From Schizochytrium sp. TIO01 (taxonomy: Eukaryota > Sar > Bigyra > Thraustochytrida > Thraustochytriidae): a DNA stretch of 64,000 nt. Under the pieces are notes generated by a model. The model searched no databases. It was not told the DNA's origin and was given only the letters and a program-made list of their open reading frames with translations. Both the position numbers and the translations under genes were made by a program. The stretch is taken from contig SMSO01000008.1 in the NCBI GenBank assembly GCA_004764695.1, positions 595,001 to 659,000 of the forward strand, written 5' to 3'. Shown one piece after another: positions 10,741-21,036 of this stretch. The stretch's first letter is position 1; each line of letters begins with the position of its first letter.

Positions 10741-13286
10741 ATGGAACATATTGACTCGAATCAGGGCGTAGGTCGCGACCAGGAAGTAAAGGGGATCTGG
10801 GGTGACGACGAAAAGACTAGAACATCTATCAACACAGCGTCTTCAGAGTCATCTTCGCCCCCTCTGTCTTCGTCATTTGCAGCAGCTGCAGGAACAACAT
10901 CGACCACTACGGCAACTCCAGGAAACACATTCGTCTCGCCGCTTCCGTTTGCAGCACCACTCACGTTGGGCCAAGACAAGGAGAAGCCTATCGACAGTAT
11001 CAGCACTGCCGCTAGTGCTGGAACCCCTGTTCCACCAGGCTCGGCTTCCACGATTGTGGAGAATAAACTGGCACCCGAGTTCCCGCTCAGAAGCGTCTCC
11101 GCTACAACTAACGCTGGAAGTGTTAGCAGTTCTGTGACTGATATCGACAAGTCAAAGCTGACCTCGGAAGAAGTTATTTCAAAGCATCTCGAAGAACAGC
11201 ACAAAAAGCAAGAGAGCTCTCCTCCGCAAAAGTTGGATTCAACTGTGGCAACAGCCTCCACATCGGAAAGCACATCACTAGCTACTGCTACTACTGCTCA
11301 GGGTAAGAGTGAGGAAGCTGCGAAGACAAAGAAGGCCTCCATGGACCATTCCATTACTGGTGGGTCTACCAACTTCATGAGTGAGTCTGGCACAGACAAT
11401 ACTCACACCCCTGGAACCAGCGTGCAGTCTTTATCAGTTTTCACGCGCCCTTCCGTTTCGGACTATGGCAATATGAACAGCGGAGGACTATACGCTCCAC
11501 AGACGCACTCTGCCTCTGGAGTGAATAATGGAACGCATCTCGGTGAAGCTTCGCATGCAATGAGCGCTCCATCAAACTTGAAACGTAAAGCCTCAGACAT
11601 GACTCCCGACCCCGTGGTCGACACGGCGAATCTTCAACAGCAAAAACCCGCAGATCCAGCTGCTAATGTAGCAGAAGATGGTCTTACCGACTTGCAGCGA
11701 CGTATGCAAGAGAATTCACTTGTTTACGGCTGCGATGCCTGCCAAAAGCAGCCTCTTCACAATGTTCGCTACCACTGCAAAATTTGTGAAGATTTTGATC
11801 TCTGCCAGGGATGTTTTGAGTCCCCAGTTCCTAAACATGACCCGACACATTTGAAGTTTATGACGCGTGTGCCGATTGCATTTGTCCCGGCTCGCTGGAC
11901 TCCCCTACCTGGCAGTGGTATTACATCTGTGCAAACCACAGTAGAAGCCCCCCCGGTACAAAAGCCAACAACTGAGCAGAGTTTCACAGGCTTTGCGAAC
12001 CCCGTGAAAGCCAATATCGCGCCCAGTAACAATGGTACCAACACGTCAAAGAGCAGTAACTTTTATAACCAGGCTCAACCAACAGTTGAAACAGATAAGG
12101 ACAACTTCGGAGGTTCCACTGTCGGTAGTGCTTCTAAATCTGGAGCGCGCATTGCGAAGCGTGTCAAAACTGGAAAAGATAGCCCGAAGCTGCCACGCCG
12201 TTCGAGCCTGGGAGGTAATACGATTGCGGGGCAATCCATGGACAAAATGAATGAGGAGCTTCAAGCATGCAATCTTCAACCGGTCACCGCTGGGCGCCTG
12301 AGCACTAAAGCCTCTAGCAACTTTATGAACATCATGACAGCGGGATGGATCAAGTTTGCGCACGAGTACTCAGGTGGGGTTCCAGGTGCCCGAGTCTCAA
12401 AGGACTCGATTTTTGCTCAAACCCTTGCTATCAATGCAATGTACCTCGCTGGAATCCCCCTGCCCGGGTTAGCAAGGAGTTTGAGCAGGACTATTCAACC
12501 CTCGACGAAACTCGCGCGATGCTCTCCGCCGTGGTGGACCAGCTCATGGAGGCTGATGAGGATGAATGGTTTTGTAGCCCAGTGCCCAAAGATGAGCCTG
12601 GCTATTATGATACTATTAAAGAGCCTATGGATTTGCAGACAATCAGCGAGAACCTTGCTGAGAATGATTCTTATGAAATGAACTCCCCTGAGGCGCTTTA
12701 TATTGCTGTAACCAGGGATATTTTCTTGATATGGCAAAATGCAATGATGTTCAATCCCTCTGCGCACCCTGTGCATGCTCGAGCGGCAGTACTTGCCGCC
12801 CAGTCAGTCGAAGTTCTTTCTCAGACTGCTCGCCAACTTGGTTTGACCATCCCGGAAGCTGCATTGACCTTTAAGTTCCGTACGAAAACACCCAGTGCGG
12901 CCACAACCGCATCCGTGAAACCAGGCGCCAACTCATTCTCAGCTCAAGGGAGCCAACTTAAGATCCGTCGTAAACAACGGCCTTTGGATATTGATGCGAA
13001 CTACCAACCTGATCATCACAACGGTAGCGGTGGCGGTAACAGCAGCAGCGGCTTTGTCAAAGATGAAGATTATGGCACAGACTTTCTGCCTACTGGAAAT
13101 GGAACCAACCGTAGACCTGGCTCTGCACGCTCGCGTGTCAGCAGAACATCAAGCACTGATGCCGAGGTCGCTCGCCTGCAGGCTGAGCTCCAGCGTGCAA
13201 ACGCTCGCATTGACTATCTGATGGAGATTGTGGAAGAAGGACTTATGGGCATGCGTGCTCGCGTAACCTCTTTGCGCAATAAATGA
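10741..13286 (+). CDS. ZZ-type zinc finger and bromodomain protein (one frame change)
   Basis: Two overlapping frames make one protein. The first (from ATG 10741) has about 320 Ser/Thr/Ala-rich residues, then a ZZ finger at about 327-376 with paired Cys-x2-Cys motifs (CDAC, CKIC, CQGC) and trailing His residues. The second frame is open from 12318 to the stop at 13286. It carries a Cys-rich stretch (CARVLRWGSRC...FC...PC), a bromodomain (YYDTIKEPMDLQTI; NAMMFNPSAHPVHARA with the acetyl-lysine-binding Asn) and a C-terminal coiled coil (EVARLQAELQRANARI). ZZ fingers bind histone tails or SUMO and bromodomains read acetyl-lysine, so a chromatin role is likely (inference). The shift from frame 1 to frame 3 must happen upstream of about 12357. 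Introns such as 12215-12354 (GTAATA donor, 140 nt) fit; an indel or sequencing error would also explain it. Confidence 0.8.
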
Positions 13287-16156
13287 TCTGCATAACCGAA
13301 GAAGCCTGTGAGATATCTGAATAACTAAGGCAAGAAAGCCCAGTTAGCCATCAGTGTCTCAGGAGGTTATCTAGTTATGTTGAACATATTTCTTCTCCCG
13401 GAGGGTATAAGCCTTGCATTATCTGTGTTGTGCTCGCGGTTAGTGCTTCTATCTTGTTGTATCCTCGCATGTTAATGGATCTATTAACTCAGGCAGTTCT
13501 AACCTGCCACAGTTTCCGGGTTATTATTAAATTGCGAGTTGCTGCTCTTGAATGGCGGTTCAAGTCTCTGAACAGGGAGCTCATCACCCACCATTAACTC
13601 ATTCTGTAGGAAGCACAAACGGCTGGGAAGCTAATTGTTTGCTGTAGTTTGCACTATTTCTTTTGGAAAGTCGCAGCACGTTGTAGGCAGACGTGATTTA
13701 GTGCGGGGAATGCACACAGATCACTTGCATAACAACGACTCTTCTTGTCGCTTTCTCTTCCTCGTGTTTCTCTGGTTTGCCAATTCTCCGCACGCATATT
13801 CCTAGATTCTTATCTTGCTGGAATTTTTAGACATTAAAACCATACATTTCATAGTGGTGGTGTCTTCCTCTTCCTCCTCCTCCTCCTCCTTTTCTAGTTA
13901 CTCCCTTATTAAAACAACTTCTGTAATCAGAATACTATGAACACCAATATTACTTTGTCAAAGTCTAGAGGTGATGCTTCGTGGGCCTCTCTCAATATCA
14001 ATAGATATTTGTCAAGTAAGTGGCTAATCCTCGCACGGTTGCTCTCTGTAGTAAAATGAAAAAAAATAAAATAAGTAAAACGTGCCGCGTATAACCTAAA
14101 GTAGTTGTCAAAAAGAATGTTTTCCAACGTCCATTTCGCAATAGTTTTATTTATGTCTCTAGCCCTCTGGTTTTCTGGATGCCCTAAGTTTTATTTGTAG
14201 TAAGACGATATCTCTTTGTCTTATTTTAGGTAGTAAACCATGGAACGAGCAAGGACATGTTTCCTTCTAAGCCACTCTCACTCACCAGAGGCTTCATCTA
14301 TCAATCCATGTACTTGGTAAAAGCCCAGACCAAACCACAGCACGAGTAGACCAAACATAGCACTCGTACTTGAATTTTAACATGAGCAGCTCTTTCCTTG
14401 TCACAGTTGTTTCAGTCAAGACGACAAATCGCAATTAATTCATTTGACTTGGAGGTTCCTAAGTATCAAATAGCATGAAGCTATCCTCAGCTTTAGCTTT
14501 CTTAATATGTAAAGGAATAGTCTTCAATGAGTTTAGCCAATATTTGCAGTAAGTAATGCTCCCAAAGAGAAGAATCTGTTACAAAAGTTACCCCTCGTGC
14601 ATCTCAAATATAAGGATTAGAAACATACCTTGCTCAGAGCCTCTCCATCAATATAACGAATTTGATTCCCTGGCCAGGAGGTTTGCTCACTTTTTCTTTC
14701 TACATGTCGTTTTGCACCTTTGGTTCTCTAAGGTTAGAAAGATCCTCTCCCTCTCTTCCCCTCTGAATAATCGATTCCCTGTAAGCCAGACCACATCTCA
14801 CAGCACTCTCCATCTCCACATCACCTATCATTAGAAATCTGCATATGAATCGATAGGTTATATTGACTGAAGCAACTCCCGTTCATATACAGGGAGTTCC
14901 GCAGCGAATAGCCTGACCATCAGCACGCAGCTGTCACCCTCCGGCATACTCTGCTCTTTTCCAACAGGATTGCCCGATTCTTTGTCACCTCCATGCTCAG
15001 TCAACAGTACAGTGCGTAGTTCTAAAATAGAAATTTAGCTAACCATGCAATGCAAGATACCAAGTCAGAGGCCGCGGGCTTTGCACAGTTTCCTCGGCTT
15101 AAATGTTCTTCATCCACTCCAGCACTGCCATAGACGGTTTACAAAGGATCAAAAGAAAAAGAAACGAGAGAAGAATTCCTGGAACATAAAGAACGCATCA
15201 AGAGAACAGCCCTTCAGAAGAGAACAAGAAGAACTAGCGCAGCAAGGCGGAGGGTGCCGCGGCGCGAAACCAGCTGCCACGACCGCTCCAGGAGCTGCCA
15301 CCCGGCGGGGACAGACGGAGGCGGGAGATGGGTTCGTGGAGAGAGGCCCTAAGCAGCCTGTGCCCCGCCATTGCCGCTCTTGCCGGCTCCGCAGACCTCG
15401 AACCTGTGGACTGCGCCGGGACCACCCAAAATAGGTGAAGAATTATAAAAAGAAGAAAACAATTTTTTTAAGTTGAAAAGTTTTTATTCTTTCTTTCTCT
15501 TTCGCATTCGTTTCGCAGTTTGCTCTACAATGGAGCTTCAGATGTATAGTGAAGTATTCTGTGTACTGAAAGTAGGTTATAGAAGGGTATAGTAGGATAT
15601 TGGATTCTGGGAACGCAGGGTTTGCGGAATGCTATTGATTCGCGAGAATGCATTCTCCTCGTTTAGAAGAAATACTCCCGAACGAAGCACGGTGCAAGCC
15701 TTGGCATGGCCACGCTGGGACCCAGAGTGGCCCCTGAAGGTGCTCCCAAGTTCCCTTCAGCATCATCGAATGAATGAATGAACGAGTCGCTGACTGAATG
15801 GAAACTGCTGTCATTCTTGGAAAGTCTCCTGTCATTTCTATTTTACTTTTCTTTCTGTCTCGAGAAAGAAGAAATAATAAACAGGCAATTGGCCAAGTCC
15901 ACAAGTGAGCTATAGCTTCGATATGTGCAGTAAATGAATCGCAATATAGTCGATTATAGACCGCTTATAGTAGGTTTTATTTTTGCAAATGGATTATAGA
16001 GAAAAAGAAAAGCAACCCATAATTTATGTCCTCGTAAGTGGTCTTCTCAGAAAGGCCAAGCAAACTCAACTTGGTGAGTTCAATTCGTGAATCAAATCGA
16101 TTCCTCGATTTGCCAAGCAAGCCGCTTCGTCGATCGAAACGAGATCGAGAGGCGTT
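13287..16156. other. intergenic region
   Basis: 3' flank of the bromodomain gene and 5' flank of the PPR-like gene. AT-rich with pyrimidine tracts, for example a TCC run at about 13870-13893. I see no supported gene; the 129-codon frame at 15045-15434 is Lys/Arg-rich and resembles nothing known. Confidence 0.6.
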
Positions 16157-19100
16157 TTGCCCGCCTGCGCTAGACTCATGCTGCGGCTGGGCCTCTCGCG
16201 GCTGCGGCCGGCCCCTCGGTCGACGGCCAATTCGTATGCCTTGCTCGGACCTCATCCCTCACTCTCAGCTCGTGCTGTGAGCGGCGTCTTCGTTCGACAA
16301 TACAATACGAAGAAGCCTCGTCGTAAGCGCCAAACCAAGTCTTACAAGAATCAACCCCGCACCGAGTCCAAGGATGACCCACTTAACATGCGCGGTGTGA
16401 CCAATCGCAAGGCGTACTTGAGCCCCGATGGTGGCTCGCCAGAACTACGAGAGCTCGCAAACCCTGCCGTCATCAAGGAGCTCGTCTTCGATGCAGAGCT
16501 CGTCCGACAGCTTATCCAGCCCAACCCTGACTTCTCTAGGATTGACGTCCCACATGCGTGGAACCCCCTTCCCGGAGACACGACTCCCGAAGAAGAAATT
16601 CAATTTGCAATGCGTCTCGACGCCATTCAACAAAATGCCAGCAACAGGCGCCACGCAAATTTGCTCCCAGCAAACTCTGACACCTTCGGGAACACGTCAA
16701 GTCATTCCTTGGGAGCATATGCAGAGAACACGCAAGCTGGCAAGGGCTCGGGCAGATTTAAGAACCACCTGGATAATGAGGACATTGTGCCGCTCCATGC
16801 GAGCGATATTGTGCAAGCGCTGGGGAAATCAGAAGTGAGACCGCACGGAGGACTAGAGAATGCAGCAGAGGATGCAGTGAGCTTTACTGAAACAGGGCAC
16901 CTAGTGGAGAGCGTAACAAATGTAGCGCTAGCAGAGCTGAGGCGGGATCTGGATGCAGGGGATATGAAATCCGCAAAGGAGCTAGCTATTATGTTGGAGG
17001 AAGCAGGAGAAAAAACCATTTCGGACTCAGTGGTTGAGTGCATTGTGTCAGCTCAAATCAAGGACAAACAGGTGCACCCGGCAGCAGATACGATCAATGA
17101 CCTGATTATTCAGAGAGGACGCAAACCAACGGTGCCTCAAATCTGCGCTTTGCTGGATGGCTTGCTGAAAATGCGTGAGGTTAGGCGCGCAAAGAACATT
17201 TGGGACTCACTAAACACACGTTTTGAGATCGAAGAGAACCTTCAGCTCACGCGCACCCTCATGCACCTTGAAGCACTCCAGCAGAATGGATTTGGTGCCC
17301 GTCGCCGCCTCATTGAGTTTGAGGGCAGTGTCCTCGACATCGGCTCGCTTCGCTTGAACGACATGGGAAATGTGCATGATCGCCGCGAGGTCATCATGGT
17401 GCGTGATGTCTACCATTACGCCATGCAGGCATGTGCCCGTGACAAGGACAATGTTCACTACGCCTTTGACATCTTCCAAACTATGCGCCACCACAACCTC
17501 CCAGCCAACTCTGTGACGCTCTCCATTCTTCTTAACTCATGCCAGACTCTACTTGACTACGAGCTCGCGGAGGAGATTTGGGTTGATCTTACCCAGAATG
17601 AAGGCGTCGTTCCTGACACCGTAGCTTACTCAAGCTTGCTCTCGGTTTACCAGCGTATCGCCCACGCAGAATGTGCCCCGAAACCGAAGGCTGACTATTG
17701 GCAAAAGAACAAACCTGTTGGCTATAAGAGCCCCGAACCATATGATCAGGCCCGTGATCTCGTCCGCATCCTCAAATACCTTCCGACGGATGCATACTTC
17801 AATCCGCACTATGACAAACTTCTCATCCAGACCGCAAACGAGCATGCGGCTGCCGACGCAGAGGCCAAGTACAATGGCACATGGCACGAAGCTTTTGAGG
17901 ACCTTAACATTGCAGACCGCGACTACTTTCTGCGTCAACTTCAGAAAGAACAACTTCTTGCGCATGGAGATGAGCTTACTTTGGCCGCACAGCAGCGTGC
18001 CATGCGTGCGGCAGCTCTTGAAGGTGCCAAAAACGACAATACCATGATGATTGGATCCACCCTCGATGGTACTGCTCATTTTGAAGACGATGAAGATGAA
18101 TTCAATGAGGATGACCTCATTCACGCCCCTGTTGGAGCAGGCGCAGCAGAGATGGGCCTTAACCTTCCTCTCATGATGAGACAGGACCTTTCAGAGAACA
18201 CATCGGTTCCGGAGACTCTTTTCGAACCCGTCAGTTTGTCCTCCCCCACACCTGATGCTGTGCATGATCTCCTGGACCTTCCTGTGAAACCTAAAATGGA
18301 GCAAAACATTGTTGATGAGTTCTCCAAGATGGGTTACGATGGAAAGCGCATGCAAGACGCCTTTGACCACAATAAAACTGATGAAGAGGTTCGCCGCACT
18401 CGCATCCTCGGAAGCATTGATGACGATGACCTTGATGATGACGACAATGGAGACTTTGGTACCCTAGACGACCTCATGGCCGCTCTCAGCAAGCAGCATG
18501 CCGTAGCCGCAGGCGAGAATGTTGATAATAGCGTTAACTCCAACGAGGTCATTCCCAAGGGTTACGACCGTCTTAATGTTCCTGACGCAGAACTCGTTGT
18601 GGCTATGCTCCGCACTTTCGGACATAATAGACGCTCGGCAGAGCACCAGATTGTCAAGATGAGCGACGAGAACTTTCGCAAGGAACTTGCGAAGGTGCGT
18701 GAGAATAAGCACCTTCTCAGTGATGACCTCATCGCTCAAATCACGCGTGACAATCTTCAGTCCTTCTCTCGGCCTGACCAGAACCGTCATCGCCTCGAGG
18801 ACGATGATGATGATATTGAGGACTTTAACCAGCTCGACCCTAACAAGACCCGCAACAATGGCAAAAACGCCAAGGTTGTGAACTGGGAAGATTTGAACGA
18901 TGATGACTTTGATGAGGATGGCGAAATGACCGGCGAAGAAATTGAAAGGATGTTTGCTCAAGCTGAAGCTCAATTGAATGGTGCAGGATGGGGTGAAGAT
19001 TCAAAGGAAGAGGCCCCTGACCACGAATCATCAGTGTTTCCTCCTACCACCGTAAAGGGCAACGATGGCATTCTGCGTCGCGTTTGGGCAGAAGACTTCA

Positions 19101-19816
19101 ATGACACCGCACATGACGCTATCGATGAACACTCGGCGCTCGCTGTGGACCCCAGGGAGGTGCGTCCGTTTGGAGATGCTGTGCCGTCACCTGAAGAGTT
19201 TAAAAGTGACAGAGCACACATGTTCGCTTGCGCTGATGCATTGTATGCTCAAGCGCTCGATAGCGGTATCACCCCCAGTGTGGACCTCGTTAACAGCTAT
19301 CTTGCTGTCAAATGTTCTGGTCTGAGCAAGACTGCATCGGAGCAGATCTTCAATAGCGAGTACGATCGCCTTGATCTTAAGCACGATAAATTTTCCTATC
19401 TGCAAATGATCAAGATGTATTGTCGCATGAAGCGTCTCGACAATGCGCTTGACCTTTTCGAAACCTCTCTGCAAAGTCTTGGAGGTGCACAACAGATCCA
19501 TGGTGACTCGGCAGGTAACCTTGTCAAGTACCTCGCCAAGAACATGCGTGTGGAAGAGGCCCTTGATATCTTGCGCTTTATGAAGACGAACAATCTCGTT
19601 ATCCATGAGCATTACTTGCGTATCTTGCGCTCACGTTGCAAGTTCTTTGGCATCAAGCCAGAGCATGGACTCATCCCCGAAGATCCCCATGCTTGGCGCA
19701 GCACTGAAACTATTGCTAAGGCTGTTCACGCCACGAAGTACTCCAAGAAGGGCCGCAAGCGCTCGAACCGTATGAAGTCTATTGGTCACAAGCTTACCGA
19801 AAGACTCTACCGCTAG
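16157..19816 (+). CDS. PPR-like protein, probably mitochondrial
   Basis: Single-exon frame of 1,219 codons. The N-terminus is rich in Arg, Ser, Ala and Leu with almost no acidic residues (MLRLGLSRLRPAPRS and on to RQYNTKKPRRKR), typical of a mitochondrial presequence. The start may be this ATG or the one at 16178, which gives the cleaner presequence. Helical-repeat segments resembling pentatricopeptide repeats lie at about 415-510 (AFDIFQTMRHHNLPANSVTL; PDTVAYSSLLSVY) and 1075-1180 (LDNALDLFETSL; EEALDILRFMKTNNL). The middle (about 635-1000) is strongly acidic with Asp runs and no recognised domain, and the C-terminus is basic. PPR proteins bind organelle RNA in processing or translation; that role is inferred from the family. 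Repeats are few for the length, so distant relatives such as mitoribosome-associated proteins remain possible. Confidence 0.85.
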   Translation: MPACARLMLRLGLSRLRPAPRSTANSYALLGPHPSLSARAVSGVFVRQYNTKKPRRKRQTKSYKNQPRTESKDDPLNMRGVTNRKAYLSPDGGSPELRELANPAVIKELVFDAELVRQLIQPNPDFSRIDVPHAWNPLPGDTTPEEEIQFAMRLDAIQQNASNRRHANLLPANSDTFGNTSSHSLGAYAENTQAGKGSGRFKNHLDNEDIVPLHASDIVQALGKSEVRPHGGLENAAEDAVSFTETGHLVESVTNVALAELRRDLDAGDMKSAKELAIMLEEAGEKTISDSVVECIVSAQIKDKQVHPAADTINDLIIQRGRKPTVPQICALLDGLLKMREVRRAKNIWDSLNTRFEIEENLQLTRTLMHLEALQQNGFGARRRLIEFEGSVLDIGSLRLNDMGNVHDRREVIMVRDVYHYAMQACARDKDNVHYAFDIFQTMRHHNLPANSVTLSILLNSCQTLLDYELAEEIWVDLTQNEGVVPDTVAYSSLLSVYQRIAHAECAPKPKADYWQKNKPVGYKSPEPYDQARDLVRILKYLPTDAYFNPHYDKLLIQTANEHAAADAEAKYNGTWHEAFEDLNIADRDYFLRQLQKEQLLAHGDELTLAAQQRAMRAAALEGAKNDNTMMIGSTLDGTAHFEDDEDEFNEDDLIHAPVGAGAAEMGLNLPLMMRQDLSENTSVPETLFEPVSLSSPTPDAVHDLLDLPVKPKMEQNIVDEFSKMGYDGKRMQDAFDHNKTDEEVRRTRILGSIDDDDLDDDDNGDFGTLDDLMAALSKQHAVAAGENVDNSVNSNEVIPKGYDRLNVPDAELVVAMLRTFGHNRRSAEHQIVKMSDENFRKELAKVRENKHLLSDDLIAQITRDNLQSFSRPDQNRHRLEDDDDDIEDFNQLDPNKTRNNGKNAKVVNWEDLNDDDFDEDGEMTGEEIERMFAQAEAQLNGAGWGEDSKEEAPDHESSVFPPTTVKGNDGILRRVWAEDFNDTAHDAIDEHSALAVDPREVRPFGDAVPSPEEFKSDRAHMFACADALYAQALDSGITPSVDLVNSYLAVKCSGLSKTASEQIFNSEYDRLDLKHDKFSYLQMIKMYCRMKRLDNALDLFETSLQSLGGAQQIHGDSAGNLVKYLAKNMRVEEALDILRFMKTNNLVIHEHYLRILRSRCKFFGIKPEHGLIPEDPHAWRSTETIAKAVHATKYSKKGRKRSNRMKSIGHKLTERLYR

Positions 19817-21036
19817 ACACAATAGTTATATCGCTTGCTTACTGTTGAACAGGACAAGCAAACTTTTATTTCTTTTCAATTACGTAAAAGGATCAAACCA
19901 GCTTGTACATTTGACCATTTTGGCGCCGTGGATTTAGAAATTTATTTCTCCAGTTTTTGCTTGTTACTGCATCTTCCCTCAAGCAATAACCTCCATTATT
20001 TTATCCATAAAAGTATTCAAAACGAACCTCTTATTCTTCAGTTTCTCACCTCGCGTCTTGACATCTACAACCCTATAGATAGCTCATGGTTATAAGGCAG
20101 CCTATTTCTTTTTGTTTTAGCACTTGAAAGCTATCGTAATATTATATTTACGCTTGAGTTAACAAAGTCCTTACAACAGACCAACTGAGGAAATATTCAT
20201 CTCATTCATCAGTACTTAGTTTCATTCGCTGTTTAAATCTATTCATGCGGCCACCCTTTAAGATAAGGTTTCGATCCCGACTTATTCTCTTCCTCCATGG
20301 TAACTTATTAATAATAAGCTCTACGTATTTAACTTGTTTATTCTCTGCAAAGCAGCTCCAGTAGGGTTTCAGAAAAATAAGTTATCTGGGAGTGGTGTCT
20401 ACAAAATAGGTTCAGAAAAATGGAGTAGTGGAGACCAAAAACTCGTTTCTCTTTAGAATAGGCTCAGGAAATGAGTGGTTTGATAACAAACTCCAAAGAT
20501 CTCATTTCTCTTTAACATTAGATCAGAAGAATCCGTAATTTGATGATAGAGTCTGATGTGTTTATTTCTCCATATTTAGTTTTAGAAGATTTCAGAAGAA
20601 TTAATGAGCGAATAACAGAGCTCAAAAACTCAATTCTTTTATGAAATGGTTTTTAGAAATTTGACGAGGTTAATCTTGGAGTCCAAAGAGCTCGTTCCTC
20701 TACGAAATACTCTCCTAAGAATTGGTGATCTAATAATGGAAGATTGATTATTAGTTGCTTACTAAACAGTTAAGTAATCGTTCACTGTTCTCTTGGTGTT
20801 CTGTTTCAACGGGCGCAAGAAAACATGCACATCCCAAACAACATCCACACGAACCAGCTATCGCAAAGCAAAGCACCTCCTAAACTTAGAAGAAGTTCGA
20901 CGCTCGAAAGGTTGGGCAGACTAGAACCCTACCCAGCCGATCTCAAAGTTTTGCTTACTAAAGCTTTGAATTATACAAGACTAAGGATAAGGTCATCACT
21001 ACTGTCTTCTTGGACATCGCATAGGACGAGCGCCAT
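19817..21036. other. intergenic region, AT-rich
   Basis: 3' flank of the PPR-like gene and 5' flank of the LRRC49-like gene, both on the plus strand. No gene is supported. A degenerate tandem repeat occupies about 20385-20740 (listed separately). Confidence 0.6.
20385..20740. repeat. degenerate tandem repeat of about 60 bp
   Basis: A block of the form CCAAAGAGCTCRTTTCTCTTTA, then AAT, TCAGAAGAAT and GTGGTTTGATAATA elements recurs about every 58-69 nt. Recognisable cores start near 20449, 20506, 20560, 20625 and 20686. The copies differ at many positions and contain no open frame. Confidence 0.65.

Noticed and set aside
12345-13286. Bromodomain frame as an independent gene
   Set aside because: Its frame is open upstream of the ATG, and the preceding frame ends in nonsense inside the bromodomain region. 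One gene with an intron or indel is simpler.
15045-15434. 129-codon Lys/Arg/Gln-rich frame
   Set aside because: No recognisable domain; low-complexity, and open frames on both strands in a GC-rich patch.
20262-20295. GGTTTCGATCCCGA resembling a tRNA T-arm
   Set aside because: The stem does not pair as a T-arm and no anticodon or D-arm could be placed upstream.
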